Origin: Chroococcus sp. CMT-3BRIN-NPC107 | GTDB lineage: Bacteria > Cyanobacteriota > Cyanobacteriia > Cyanobacteriales > Chroococcidiopsidaceae | Reading direction: 5' to 3' | Length of the DNA stretch: 63,402 nt | Assembly: GCA_019359635.1 (NCBI GenBank) | Contig: JAHHGY010000012.1 | Coordinates: 1-63,402 of the forward strand | Part shown: positions 18,976 through 27,991 of the stretch, in pieces | Layout of the letters: every line of letters starts with the position of its first letter | Numbering within the stretch: position 1 is the stretch's first letter | Notes under the pieces: generated by a model | The model's database searches: none | The model's input: the letters and a program-made list of their open reading frames with translations, nothing else | Told to the model about the DNA's origin: nothing | Translations under genes and position numbers: made by a program

Positions 18976-20322
18976 ATGCAGAGAAAATGGCGGCTAGTTG
19001 GCTTAAGTATCATCTCCCTCATCGCCTCGCTTTTACTTTCATTTACTTTTGCTAGTTCTAGTTATGCTCATTGGGCGGACTTGTCGGTGGCCCAAATTGT
19101 TGTGGGAGAAACACAAACTCAAATAACTCTGACTTTTCCTACAGGTTTGATAGCCTTTGCAGACGATAACAAAGACAATCAGCTTTCCGTTACCGAAGTT
19201 GGCAGCCATAAAGCTCAGTTACAAAGCTTTTTTAGCGATCGCCTGCTTCTAACTAATGACAAAGGCGATCGCGCGGCAATGACTTTTACCTTACAAGAAA
19301 CTACCCAAGCTGCTTTGCAGACTACGGCAGGAACTCACAGCACTTTGTTATTGGCTTATACCTGGCTTCAGCCCGTTCAAGGACTAAAGCTTAATTACAA
19401 TTTATTTTTGCCAGGAGTATCTACCGCTCGTTGTCTAGCCACCATAATTTATCCCAAGCAGATACAAAACTATATATTCGATCCCAATAACCGCGAACTT
19501 ATCTTAATTGAGGGTTCGATATGGCAGCAAACCGGAACTTTGCTAATCGCGATCGCGGCTTCTTTTTTGTGGGGAGGAATGCACGCTATGTCGCCAGGAC
19601 ATGGAAAAACTATCGTTGGAGCTTACTTAGTAGGATCGCGCGCTACTGCCCAACACGCCGTATTTTTAGGACTGACAACTACTATTACTCACACTCTGGC
19701 AGTGTTTGCTCTAGGGTTGATAGCACTTTTTGCCTCTAATTTTATTGTCCCAGATCAGTTATACCCTTGGCTTAGTTGTCTATCGGGTTTGATGGTAGTA
19801 GCGATTGGGTTGAATTTGTTTATTAGCCGACTGCAAAATTCTCCTCATACCCATAGCCACAATGGACATTCTCATCACCATCATGGCGGTAGTCATCATT
19901 CCCATGATGCTCCTCATGCCCACAGCCACGATGGACATTCTCATCATCATAGCGGTAGCAACCATTCTCACGTACCTCCCATCGCTGACGAAGCGCCCCC
20001 TAGTTGGCGTAGCCTGCTGACTCTAGGCGTTTCTGGAGGTATTGTTCCCTGTCCCTCTGCCTTGGTTGTATTGCTGAGTGCTATAGCTTTAGGTCGTGTT
20101 GGTTTTGGACTTGTAATGGTTTTGGCGTTTAGTTTAGGACTAGCGGCAGTGCTTACAGGTTTAGGATTACTGCTTGTTCGCACTAAAAAACTATTCGATC
20201 GCCTACCGTTGCAAAGGCGTTTATTTAGAGTATTGCCTGCAATTAGTGCTTTTTGTGTAGCATTACTCGGCTTAGGTATTACAACCCAGGCATTGATGCA
20301 AATTGGACTGGTGCGATTTTAA
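18976..20322 (+). CDS. NicO-family nickel/cobalt transporter with extracytoplasmic domain and EF-hand loop
   Basis: A 448-residue protein. A signal peptide (1-31) leads into an extracytoplasmic beta domain of about 130 residues holding a canonical EF-hand calcium loop, DDNKDNQLSVTE at residues 63-74. The membrane part starts near residue 180 with the NicO/RcnA motif HAMSPGHGKTIVGAYLVGSR, whose His residues bind metal. A cytoplasmic or periplasmic His-rich loop (more than 20 His, about residues 291-335) follows. Then come further helices with SGGIVPCPSALVVLL, the second NicO signature. The family exports or imports Ni2+/Co2+; direction is not readable here. It is 27 bp after the TPR gene and 30 bp before a small secreted protein gene. 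Confidence 0.88.
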   Translation: MQRKWRLVGLSIISLIASLLLSFTFASSSYAHWADLSVAQIVVGETQTQITLTFPTGLIAFADDNKDNQLSVTEVGSHKAQLQSFFSDRLLLTNDKGDRAAMTFTLQETTQAALQTTAGTHSTLLLAYTWLQPVQGLKLNYNLFLPGVSTARCLATIIYPKQIQNYIFDPNNRELILIEGSIWQQTGTLLIAIAASFLWGGMHAMSPGHGKTIVGAYLVGSRATAQHAVFLGLTTTITHTLAVFALGLIALFASNFIVPDQLYPWLSCLSGLMVVAIGLNLFISRLQNSPHTHSHNGHSHHHHGGSHHSHDAPHAHSHDGHSHHHSGSNHSHVPPIADEAPPSWRSLLTLGVSGGIVPCPSALVVLLSAIALGRVGFGLVMVLAFSLGLAAVLTGLGLLLVRTKKLFDRLPLQRRLFRVLPAISAFCVALLGLGITTQALMQIGLVRF

Positions 20323-20352
20323 CTAAACAGTTGGTAACTTAGGAGAACACCA

Positions 20353-20703
20353 ATGTTCAAGCAATTATTACGCTTAACTGCTACTATTTTCACTGCATTA
20401 GTTCCATTTTCGATTGAATCTACCTTTGCTCGTCCTCTATCGACAAACTATCAATACCCAGAAACTCTAAATCCTCAAACTAATTCGTCAATTTGTTATA
20501 TGGAAACTACCGATGGTAGAACGTTGAATCTCAACATTTTATGTGCAAAAAAAGTTGAAAATTCCGACGCAACTATACATCCCACTCTTAAGCCTGCAAA
20601 TTCATCCCCAGAAACGAGCAGTTTCAGGTCGAGCAATAATTCTATTTCTACTAAATGCTACTTTGTAGACAGTAAGGGTCGCCCCTGCAACATCAGCAAT
20701 TAA
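20353..20703 (+). CDS. Small secreted cysteine protein, unknown function
   Basis: A 116-residue protein with a signal peptide (1-26, ending STFA). The mature part has two copies of a short motif: ICYMETTDGRTLNLNILC and KCYFVDSKGRPCNIS, i.e. C-Y-x5-GR-x-N with a second Cys. Similar motifs recur in small exported cyanobacterial proteins, where Cys pairs probably form disulfides. It follows the NicO gene by 30 bp with an AGGAGA ribosome site (20340-20345), so it belongs to that operon. It might bind metal through Cys (inference). Confidence 0.7.
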   Translation: MFKQLLRLTATIFTALVPFSIESTFARPLSTNYQYPETLNPQTNSSICYMETTDGRTLNLNILCAKKVENSDATIHPTLKPANSSPETSSFRSSNNSISTKCYFVDSKGRPCNISN

Positions 20704-20718
20704 GCTATTCCCAACTAC

Positions 20719-22800
20719 TTAATTAATTTCCCATTGCCATAAAATATTTACTACCCGCATCATTCCAGCTTTTAAATGACGGCGATAGGTACTAAAAGGC
20801 AAATTCAATACTTCCGCCGCCGTTTCCTGTGTTAATTCAGGATGAAGATAAGTACGATGCAAAACCCTATAGAGTTTTTCGTCTCGTGGTGAAGATGAGA
20901 GTGATTCAACGGCTTGTTTTACCAATGCTTGCAGGGCGGCAATACGATCGCTCATTCCACCAGAATTGTTAATTTCTACTACCAAACGCGATCGCAATAG
21001 CGGGTTTTTGTGCAGCATATCTGTACGAGTAAAGTTGCGTAATGCTTCTTGGACAGCGCTCGCAAATTCCGTCTGACTCAAAACTAACAATACCTCTCCT
21101 GGTTCTTTAGATACCTCTGCTTGGGCGGAAGCATTAATTTCTCTTTGTGCTAATAATTCTTGCCACGCTGAGGCTGATAATACTCGCCAATCATGTCCGT
21201 AAACTCCGTAACTTTTTTCTCCGACTTGAAAATCTGCCTCTGGTAAGCGTGTTAAATCTGCATAAGCAAACATTTCTGCCCAAAAATCTGGTTTTGCACA
21301 ACAAAAAAAGGTAAAAGCAAGGTCTTTTGTTAATCTATGGTGTTGGACAAAGTTGATAAAAATTAAGCTCTGCGTAGCGCAAACTTCTTGATAAGTATCT
21401 CTTGCCATCCAAAATCGGAATAAAGTTACACCTTCACCTGGCTGCAAGGGAGCGCCATGCCGTTGTAAATAATTCTGACACGCGATCGCGCCCGGATCGA
21501 TTGCCAAGTCTTCTTGAGTAGCTTGATGCAAAGCTACCATAATCACAAACCCCGCTAACTGTTGCTCTGTATCCCGAAAAACGATTGTACCTTGGGGTTG
21601 CTTTGTCAGCCAGTGGGCGGCTATTTTTGCACTCTCTTCGCCTTCATATTCTGCCACTATTTTTAGTAGAGCAGGCAAATCTCTTTCTCTAATTACATCC
21701 GTCTGCAAACCACTGTTTTCTTGCCAAACAAACCGGGGACGCACCGCCGAATTATCGCGGTGTAGAAAAATGTAATCGAATAATACTCGATGTTGCTCTT
21801 GACCTTGGGTTTGCTGCAATCGCAAAGTATAGTAATTACGAGCGCGTTGATGCAGTTGGGCGTACCACTGAGTATTGCGCCACCGTAAGTCACTAATTAG
21901 CACTTCTCTAGCTAAATCGTGGGGAAATAAACCAAAGTGTCCTGATTCAATAAACGATAGCGATCGCAACCACTCAAATAATTCATGGACTTCTCCTTGA
22001 TTCAGCATTTGTGCTAGTACAGTTTCTGTAGTTATGCGTACTAAAACACAGGCTTCTAAAGCCATGCGATGGGCTGGTGTTGGTACATCTTGAACAAATC
22101 TTTGCAAAAGAATTTTGATAACATCTGGCACAGCTTCCGGTTGAAAGGAGATTTGCCCGTCTTGAGCAAATACATCAGCAATTAACGACAAAGCTAAAGG
22201 ATAGCCATGAGTAAAATCTACAACGGTTTGGTGTGCTGTGGCTGGAATATCTCGTTTGCTAAGATAACTTTGGCTTTCTTCGGGGCTAAGATTGCGTAGG
22301 GGCAAAATTTTAATTAGGGCTTGCCAACCTTCATCAGTGCGCCAAGCTGCGGAGGGGGCTTGACGACTAGCTATAACTATTAGCGTATTTTCTGTTAATT
22401 GCGGTAAAAATACCTCCCGCATCCACCGATCTAACGGTGTTAAAACTTCGTAAGTATCTAGAAAAATAACTTGCCGTTGATTTTGAGAGGCAAGTTTTTG
22501 CAAAGGAGATTCAGAGGAATCTAGATGTAATAATACTTTTAAAGCATTAATAAAAGATTCTGGTGTCGGATCTAAATTACGGGCATCTAAATAAATTGTC
22601 GTAGCATGGCTGTTGCTTAGACGACTAAATTGTTTGAGTAAGCTAGTTTTACCGACACCACCAGGACCAAATATATAGAGTAAATAAAAAGGTAATTCTA
22701 AAGCTGCGATCGCCTTTTCAAACAATTCAATTTCGTTTTTACGTCCTACAAATCGGCGATTTCGCTCTGCATTCAAACGTTCTGCTAGAGACGATAACAT
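20719..22800 (-). CDS. STAND-type ATPase with C-terminal HTH
   Basis: A 693-residue protein. A P-loop module starts at once: FVGRKNEIELFEKAI then Walker A GPGGVGKTS (about residues 45-53), Walker B QVIFLDTYEVL, and the sensor-like LIVIASRQAP. The middle part (about 270-580) is helical and unassigned; part of it (about 365-470) looks GNAT-like in pattern (GFVIMVALHQ). The C-terminal 60 residues hold a helix-turn-helix resembling LuxR/sigma region 4 (LTQETAAEVLNLPFSTYRRH). It is therefore probably a signal-gated transcription regulator of the MalT/AfsR style. Target genes are unknown. It is convergent with the NicO operon, and two related 22-bp repeats lie in its upstream region. Confidence 0.75.
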   Translation of the reverse strand: MLSSLAERLNAERNRRFVGRKNEIELFEKAIAALELPFYLLYIFGPGGVGKTSLLKQFSRLSNSHATTIYLDARNLDPTPESFINALKVLLHLDSSESPLQKLASQNQRQVIFLDTYEVLTPLDRWMREVFLPQLTENTLIVIASRQAPSAAWRTDEGWQALIKILPLRNLSPEESQSYLSKRDIPATAHQTVVDFTHGYPLALSLIADVFAQDGQISFQPEAVPDVIKILLQRFVQDVPTPAHRMALEACVLVRITTETVLAQMLNQGEVHELFEWLRSLSFIESGHFGLFPHDLAREVLISDLRWRNTQWYAQLHQRARNYYTLRLQQTQGQEQHRVLFDYIFLHRDNSAVRPRFVWQENSGLQTDVIRERDLPALLKIVAEYEGEESAKIAAHWLTKQPQGTIVFRDTEQQLAGFVIMVALHQATQEDLAIDPGAIACQNYLQRHGAPLQPGEGVTLFRFWMARDTYQEVCATQSLIFINFVQHHRLTKDLAFTFFCCAKPDFWAEMFAYADLTRLPEADFQVGEKSYGVYGHDWRVLSASAWQELLAQREINASAQAEVSKEPGEVLLVLSQTEFASAVQEALRNFTRTDMLHKNPLLRSRLVVEINNSGGMSDRIAALQALVKQAVESLSSSPRDEKLYRVLHRTYLHPELTQETAAEVLNLPFSTYRRHLKAGMMRVVNILWQWEIN

Positions 22801-22840
22801 TAATCATTCCTCTATTAACTAATAATTGGCAATGCCATCC

Positions 22841-22938
22841 ATTTAAGGTATGAAGGCGAATATATATTTAATGCCTGTAAACCTAGCTACCAAATAGCAA
22901 AGGCTGCCTCTATCTAAGGGTATAGGAGCGAATATTTA
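22841..22938. repeat. Pair of imperfect direct repeats upstream of the STAND gene
   Basis: TTAAGGTATGAAGGCGAATAT (about 22843-22863) and CTAAGGGTATAGGAGCGAATAT (about 22914-22935) are about 80% alike and about 70 bp apart, between the STAND gene start and the end of the DUF1565 gene. They could be regulator sites. Confidence 0.35.
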
Positions 22939-22950
22939 GGCAGTTTTTAG

Positions 22951-24768
22951 TTAGTTCAACTGTTCGATCGTGCCTGTCATCCCTTGGCTACCTAAATATT
23001 GCTGCATTTCCAAAGCCTTAGCGCGATCGCTAAAAGCTCCTACTTGCATCAGCACCTTACCATTATTAAAGGTTCTAAATGCTCCCGGTACAAGACTTCG
23101 TACTTGGTCTTGTTGACTTTTACTATCGGCGGCTACCACCACCCGATAACGCAAACCAAGGCTTGTAGCTTGAGTTGGCGGTAAGGGCGGACTACTATCT
23201 AAAGTTGCATTAACATTTTGCGGCACGGGTACTTTAGGTAATTTACGGCTATTGCCAACAGGAATATTACCCCCAGGTACGGGTAAAAGTTCCGCTTCGT
23301 CAATTTGGGCAGATTGCAATACTGGTAAGTTTAAATTTTTGTCTATCGTTGCGGGCGGGTTAATTTGCCCGGATGCAATTGGCGGTGGCGGAATATCAAC
23401 TTGGGAAACATTGGCGGTATCGCCACCTTGAGAAACACTAGCCGCAACTTCGATAATCGGCGTGTTGGTAGAATTTTCTGGCGGCGGGACAATTATTTCA
23501 ATGCTTTGGGTAGAAGCTACACCGCTAGTAGGTGATGCGGCGGTAGAAGGTATATTACCTAAAGGAGGTGGGGGTAATAGCGACGCGGTAGTTTTTGATG
23601 GTTGAATATTCCCAACAGAGACTGGTGATAATTGCGATGCTGTAGTCTTAGCTATCGGTGTTACTACAGGTTTAATCGGCTGAGTGCTGATGCTAGGAAC
23701 ATTTTGGGCAATTTGAGGTTGAGTTGGGTTGACCGTACCGCTTAAGTCTAAGTTACCACTAATGCGATCGCCCTCTAATTGATTGCCAAAGGCTACCAAT
23801 ACCTGTTTGGAGGCGCTGCTATTAATATCAAAGCGACCGTTTTGGCGAAAAACATTTTTTCCCGGCTGGGCTTTGGTTCCCAAATCTGGCAAGCTACTAG
23901 AAATTGCCACTAATCCATCTTCGGTATTATTTTCAATAATATTACCGCGCAATACTGGGCGCGCACTAGCTTGAGTCACTATCCCAGACCGATTTTGCCC
24001 TATGCGGTTGTTGATAATAATGGGGGCTGCTTTTTGAGCAATATTAATTCCAAACCCAGTTTTTTCAAATACATTTTCCTGAATTTCTGGCGCTGATGTG
24101 CCATAAATTGTCATCCCGTTAGCGCCGTTAAGATAAAAATAGTTGCCGAAAATCTTTGGCGCACTACTTCCGGTAATTGAGATACCATCATGTTTGCTAC
24201 CTGTAAAAGTATTGTCTCTAACGGTAGGACTACTCGATTCAATCCACAACCCATAACCGCGCGGATTGGTATTTGTAATAGTTACTCCCGAAATAGTGGC
24301 ATTGTTTGCCCCCAACATTGTAATATTTTGCCTAGCAAAGGTACGGCTCATATAAGCACCGCCGCCATTGATAACAATATCGCGCCCCCGCGATGGAGAA
24401 TTGCCAATGATAGATACACCGCTTTTGAGGACTAAAGGAAATGTCTCACCCGATTCGGCGCTATAAGTTCCATTAGCCAGAACGATCGCGCTATTATCTC
24501 CGGCGGCTTGCAATGCTTGGGTGATAGTTTTAAAGGGCGCAACTTCGCTGCCGTTACCCGTCCCATTTCCTGCGGGGTTCACAAATAACTTATTTGTAGC
24601 AGTGGGTACTTGAGCAACTACGTTGTCAATAACAGGCAGTTGCGCTAAGGCTAAATTGCCATAACACAATCCAGTAAAAGCTGTCAAGCCCAATACAGGC
24701 ATAATTAAATAATTACAAGTTTTTGCGATCTTAAAAAGATAGTTAGGATGATCTAGGAAATTCTTCAC
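22951..24768 (-). CDS. DUF1565 beta-helix protein with C-terminal SPOR domain
   Basis: A 605-residue exported protein. After an N-terminal hydrophobic signal (about 15-42) comes DUF1565 (LFVNPAGNGTGNGSEVAPFK, about 62-81). It leads into a right-handed parallel beta-helix with repeated turns such as GISITGSSAPKIFGNYF and GMTIYGTSAPEIQENVF. A long Pro/Thr/Ser/Val linker (about 350-525) follows, then a C-terminal SPOR-like domain (YRVVVAADSK ... VLMQVGAFSDRAKALEM), the fold that binds denuded peptidoglycan glycans. It is probably a cell-wall-associated protein; the sugar-binding or lyase activity of the helix is unproven. Confidence 0.87.
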   Translation of the reverse strand: MKNFLDHPNYLFKIAKTCNYLIMPVLGLTAFTGLCYGNLALAQLPVIDNVVAQVPTATNKLFVNPAGNGTGNGSEVAPFKTITQALQAAGDNSAIVLANGTYSAESGETFPLVLKSGVSIIGNSPSRGRDIVINGGGAYMSRTFARQNITMLGANNATISGVTITNTNPRGYGLWIESSSPTVRDNTFTGSKHDGISITGSSAPKIFGNYFYLNGANGMTIYGTSAPEIQENVFEKTGFGINIAQKAAPIIINNRIGQNRSGIVTQASARPVLRGNIIENNTEDGLVAISSSLPDLGTKAQPGKNVFRQNGRFDINSSASKQVLVAFGNQLEGDRISGNLDLSGTVNPTQPQIAQNVPSISTQPIKPVVTPIAKTTASQLSPVSVGNIQPSKTTASLLPPPPLGNIPSTAASPTSGVASTQSIEIIVPPPENSTNTPIIEVAASVSQGGDTANVSQVDIPPPPIASGQINPPATIDKNLNLPVLQSAQIDEAELLPVPGGNIPVGNSRKLPKVPVPQNVNATLDSSPPLPPTQATSLGLRYRVVVAADSKSQQDQVRSLVPGAFRTFNNGKVLMQVGAFSDRAKALEMQQYLGSQGMTGTIEQLN

Positions 24769-25151
24769 GGCACTCCTTTAATCAATTTCTAAATTTACAA
24801 TTGTGGCATTCTTCAAGGACAACAATAAGAATTGGTTAGTTGCCTGCCGAGCGCAAATAGTTTGTTTTCGGCTACTAAGTGTTAAGAGTTGGCTAATTTT
24901 ATATATTTGTTTTGTTTATACCGCCGATGCTAGATAAAATCAATGGCTGAAAAAATAGTTATGTTTAGTTGTTAATCAGTAAGTTATCCGTTAATAGCAC
25001 TGCAACTCTAAGGTGGGCAAAGCTTATACTAATAGATAACCATTCCTTGTCAAGTAACTGTTACATTGTGGAAACAGGAACATTGGCTGATAGGATAAAA
25101 AAACTATTGCTAATGTTATTGATGGTCAACAGACATAACCAAGGAGTACAA
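24769..25151. other. Divergent promoter region before thiE
   Basis: 383 bp. No TPP-riboswitch-like pattern (paired CUGAGA and ACCUGA blocks) was found by eye. A TTG-initiated in-frame extension of thiE from 24969 is open but lacks coding character and a ribosome site. Confidence 0.4.
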
Positions 25152-26210
25152 GTGCAGGCAACAATTTGTCGTATCTTGGATGCCAATTTAGACCGCGCCC
25201 GCGAAGGGTTAAGAATTATTGAAGAATGGTGTCGCTTTGGTATCAATAGCGTCAAGTTGACTGATGAATGTAAGCAATTACGTCAAGAGTTAGCTAGTTG
25301 GCATACCCCCGAACTACGAGCAGCGCGAGACACTCCCGGCGATCCGGGTACAGAACTAACTCATCCCCAAGAGCAACAACGGGCTAGTATCGAGCAATTG
25401 TTGCAAGTAAATTTCGCGCGCGTTCAAGAAGCATTAAGGGTATTGGAAGAATACGGCAAACTTTATCACCCGACAATGGGGGGCGCGTTTAAACAAATTC
25501 GCTATCGAGTTTATACCCTTGAAAGTTATTTGCTAGGCTATCAGCGTCAACAAATACTTGCAGAGTCGAAGTTGTACTTTGTTACCTCCCCAAGCGATCG
25601 CTTATTTAATATTGTCGAAGCAGCATTACAAGGTGGATTGACTTTAGTACAGTACCGCGACAAAACCACCGACGATCGCGAACGTCTAACCACCGCAGAT
25701 AAACTCTGTCAACTTTGCCATCAGTACGGGGCGTTATTTATCATCAACGATCGCCTAGATATCGCCATGGCTATAAATACTGATGGCGTGCATTTAGGAC
25801 AGCAAGACACTCCTGTGAGCGTAGCTAGACAATTACTCGGATCGCAAAAAATTATTGGCAGTTCGACAACTAACCCCGAAGAAATGCAGCAAGCCATCGA
25901 GCAAGGGGCTGATTATATTGGTGTGGGCCCAGTTTACGAAACGCCAACAAAACCAGGTAAAGCCGCCGCCGGGTTAGATTACGTGCGTTACGCGGCTAAG
26001 TATGCAACTATTCCTTGGTTTGCGATCGGGGGGATTAGTGTAAATAATGTTAATGATGTTGTTGCCGCCGGAGGCGAACGAGTAGCAGTAGTAAGAAGTT
26101 TGATGCAAGCGCAGCATCCAACCCTAATTACTCAATACTTTTTGGCGCAATTAAATCGCCGCCAGTCGATGCAAAGTTTACCCCCAGATTACTCAGACAA
26201 TCATGCCTAA
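25152..26210 (+). CDS. thiE: Thiamine-phosphate synthase, long cyanobacterial form
   Basis: ThiE joins HMP-pyrophosphate and thiazole phosphate into thiamine phosphate. The start is placed at GTG 25152 because AAGGAG (25141-25146) sits 5 bp upstream. This gives 352 residues, the usual size of the cyanobacterial form. An N-terminal extension of about 130 residues (RILDANLDRAREGLRIIEEW) precedes the TIM-barrel ThiE domain (LYFVTSPSDRLFNIVEAAL). Signature blocks are TLVQYRDKTTDDRERL, LFIINDRLDIA, GVHLGQQDTP and DYIGVGPVYETPTKPGKAA. The stop overlaps the start of thiS by 8 bp, so translation is coupled. Confidence 0.94.
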   Translation: MQATICRILDANLDRAREGLRIIEEWCRFGINSVKLTDECKQLRQELASWHTPELRAARDTPGDPGTELTHPQEQQRASIEQLLQVNFARVQEALRVLEEYGKLYHPTMGGAFKQIRYRVYTLESYLLGYQRQQILAESKLYFVTSPSDRLFNIVEAALQGGLTLVQYRDKTTDDRERLTTADKLCQLCHQYGALFIINDRLDIAMAINTDGVHLGQQDTPVSVARQLLGSQKIIGSSTTNPEEMQQAIEQGADYIGVGPVYETPTKPGKAAAGLDYVRYAAKYATIPWFAIGGISVNNVNDVVAAGGERVAVVRSLMQAQHPTLITQYFLAQLNRRQSMQSLPPDYSDNHA

Positions 26211-26415
26211 CGCGATCGCCTTGCAAGTAAATGGCGAAACTTTTACCTGTAACGAAGGTTTGTTGTTACCCCAAGTGCTGGAACTGTTGGGGTTTAACCC
26301 GCGCCTAGTGGCGGTAGAATACAACGGCGAGATTCTGCATCGGCAATTTTGGACAGAGACACTAATTCAATCAGGCGACTTGTTAGAAGTTGTGACAATT
26401 GTTGGCGGTGGCTAA
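26203..26415 (+). CDS. thiS: Sulfur carrier protein ThiS
   Basis: A 70-residue ubiquitin-fold protein ending in the diagnostic VGGG tail, whose terminal Gly is adenylated and thiocarboxylated to supply sulfur for thiazole synthesis. ALQVNGETFTCNEGLLLPQV gives the first beta strands and RLVAVEYNGEILHR the second half, as in the family. The ATG lies inside the last codons of thiE (8-bp overlap), so thiE-thiS form a translationally coupled pair. The other thi genes are not in the window. Confidence 0.95.
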   Translation: MPNAIALQVNGETFTCNEGLLLPQVLELLGFNPRLVAVEYNGEILHRQFWTETLIQSGDLLEVVTIVGGG

Positions 26416-26643
26416 ATATATGTTCGGTTATCTCCCTAGGTAATCTCCTATAAAAATCGATCCTCTAGAAGGATGAGAAACGATAAATTAGAAAGGTAGC
26501 CTGATTAAAGGTAAACGTAGCAGCAAAAATTCCCCTCATGAGTTTTTGCAATCTGGCTGATGTCAGCACGGGCTGTCTGAAGATTTATCTCTAGATTTTA
26601 AGAGATACCAGAGCCAACAAATTGTTTTTTTAGGAATTCTGTT

Positions 26644-27630
26644 ATGCGTAACAAACTGCTTTCGGCAATCAAACCACTTTTAAAACCTTTATTTGTCCTC
26701 GGACTTATCTTTGCTTTAGCGCTAGGACACGCTGATGGTGCTTTAGCGGCTCGTGGTAGTGGCGGACGCATTGGTGGCGGATCGTTTAGAGCGCCCAGTC
26801 GTACCTACGCTCCTCCTAGCCGTACCTATGCGCCTCCAGGTGGTGGGTATGGATATGGTTATGGCTACCCCGGCGGTGGTTTTGGGTTTCCCTTTGTGTT
26901 TCCCTTCTTTGGGATTGGTGGCGGTTTTGGCGGTTTATTTACAATCTTAATTGCCCTAGCGATCGGCAATTTTCTATTGCAAAGCTTTCGCCGTGCTAGT
27001 GGTGGCGAAGACGAAGCGCAATACAGCGACAATCCCAGCGTTTCAATTAATCGCTTGCAAGTAGGTATGCTGGCTAATGCCCGTGAACTGCAAGCAGAAC
27101 TCAATCGCATAGCCGAAACTGCTGATACTAATTCCCCTGAAGGACGTGCCGAAGTATTGCAAGAAACCTCTTTAGCTTTACTACGTCACCCCGAATACTG
27201 GTCTTATGCGGCGGGAAATAGTCAAAAAGCGCTCTTAACTGCGGCAGAATCTCAGTTTAATCGTTTGGCATTAGCAGAGCGCAGTAAGTTTACAGAAGAA
27301 ACTCTTTCTAATTTCAATAACCAGTTAAAAGGTGTAACTCCTAAAGGTGCTTTACCTGCGGCTGGTGGCGCGTTAGATAACCCAACGACGCTAATTACTG
27401 AAGGACCTGGAGAGTATATTGTTGTAACCTTGCTGGCAGCAACTTTAGGTAATTTAGAAATGCCTCAAATCAACAGTGCAGACGATTTACGCCAAGCGCT
27501 GCGAGTTTTGGGCGGAGTATCTGGAGATAGATTGCTAGCAATTGAAGTGCTTTGGACTCCCCAAGCTGAAGGCGATACTTTAACGGCTGATGACTTATTG
27601 GCTGAGTATTCCGACCTCAAGCTCGTGTAA
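26644..27630 (+). CDS. DUF1517 family membrane protein
   Basis: A 328-residue protein. A signal or anchor helix (about 15-36) precedes a Gly/Tyr/Pro-rich low-complexity stretch (GYGYGYGYPGGGFG, about 68-82). A hydrophobic segment (TILIALAIGNFLLQSF) and the soluble DUF1517 domain (NPSVSINRLQVGMLANAREL to the C-terminus, with EGPGEYIVVTLLAATLGNL) follow. The family is conserved in cyanobacteria and plastids and is linked to thylakoids; its activity is unknown. A terminator-like hairpin follows at 27664. Confidence 0.9.
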   Translation: MRNKLLSAIKPLLKPLFVLGLIFALALGHADGALAARGSGGRIGGGSFRAPSRTYAPPSRTYAPPGGGYGYGYGYPGGGFGFPFVFPFFGIGGGFGGLFTILIALAIGNFLLQSFRRASGGEDEAQYSDNPSVSINRLQVGMLANARELQAELNRIAETADTNSPEGRAEVLQETSLALLRHPEYWSYAAGNSQKALLTAAESQFNRLALAERSKFTEETLSNFNNQLKGVTPKGALPAAGGALDNPTTLITEGPGEYIVVTLLAATLGNLEMPQINSADDLRQALRVLGGVSGDRLLAIEVLWTPQAEGDTLTADDLLAEYSDLKLV

Positions 27631-27991
27631 GTTAAACCTTCTGGATAAAGCTTCATTCCGCAGCCCCTGCTCTTTTAATTGAGAGTGGGGGTATTTATTT
27701 TAAACACATCATTCTTTCCTCAAATGCAGGGATTTCTAAGTAGCGCTACGAACAGCAATTACAAAAAAAACCGCTTGGGCGATCGCCTTCCTGATTTACT
27801 GGAAAGCTAATTGCTATGAGGGTATGGCATAGCACAAGTTGTAACTGTAAGGTTCGTCTGACGGATTCAGCCTTTGCTCTGTTATAAAGTGGCTGAAGAA
27901 GTGAAAATTTACACCAGTTTGTGAAGTAAAGTACACGGTAGTCAGGAGTAGAGAAAAGCCTCTTTAGTTTTTAGTAAATATTCAAATATAG
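27631..27991. other. Intergenic region with two hairpins
   Basis: 361 bp. A terminator hairpin (27664-27700) ends the DUF1517 transcript. A second inverted repeat, TTCAGCC-TTT ... AAA-GT-GGCTGAA, lies at 27866-27897 with no flanking ORF and could belong to a small RNA, though this is speculative. No protein gene was found. Confidence 0.35.
27664..27700 (+). terminator. Terminator of the DUF1517 gene
   Basis: CCCC-TG-CTCT pairs with AGAG-T-GGGG across an 8-base loop, followed by GTATTTATTTT. It lies 33 bp after the stop codon. Confidence 0.7.

Noticed and set aside
24769-25151. Possible TPP riboswitch upstream of thiE
   Set aside because: The conserved paired CUGAGA and ACCUGA blocks were not found.
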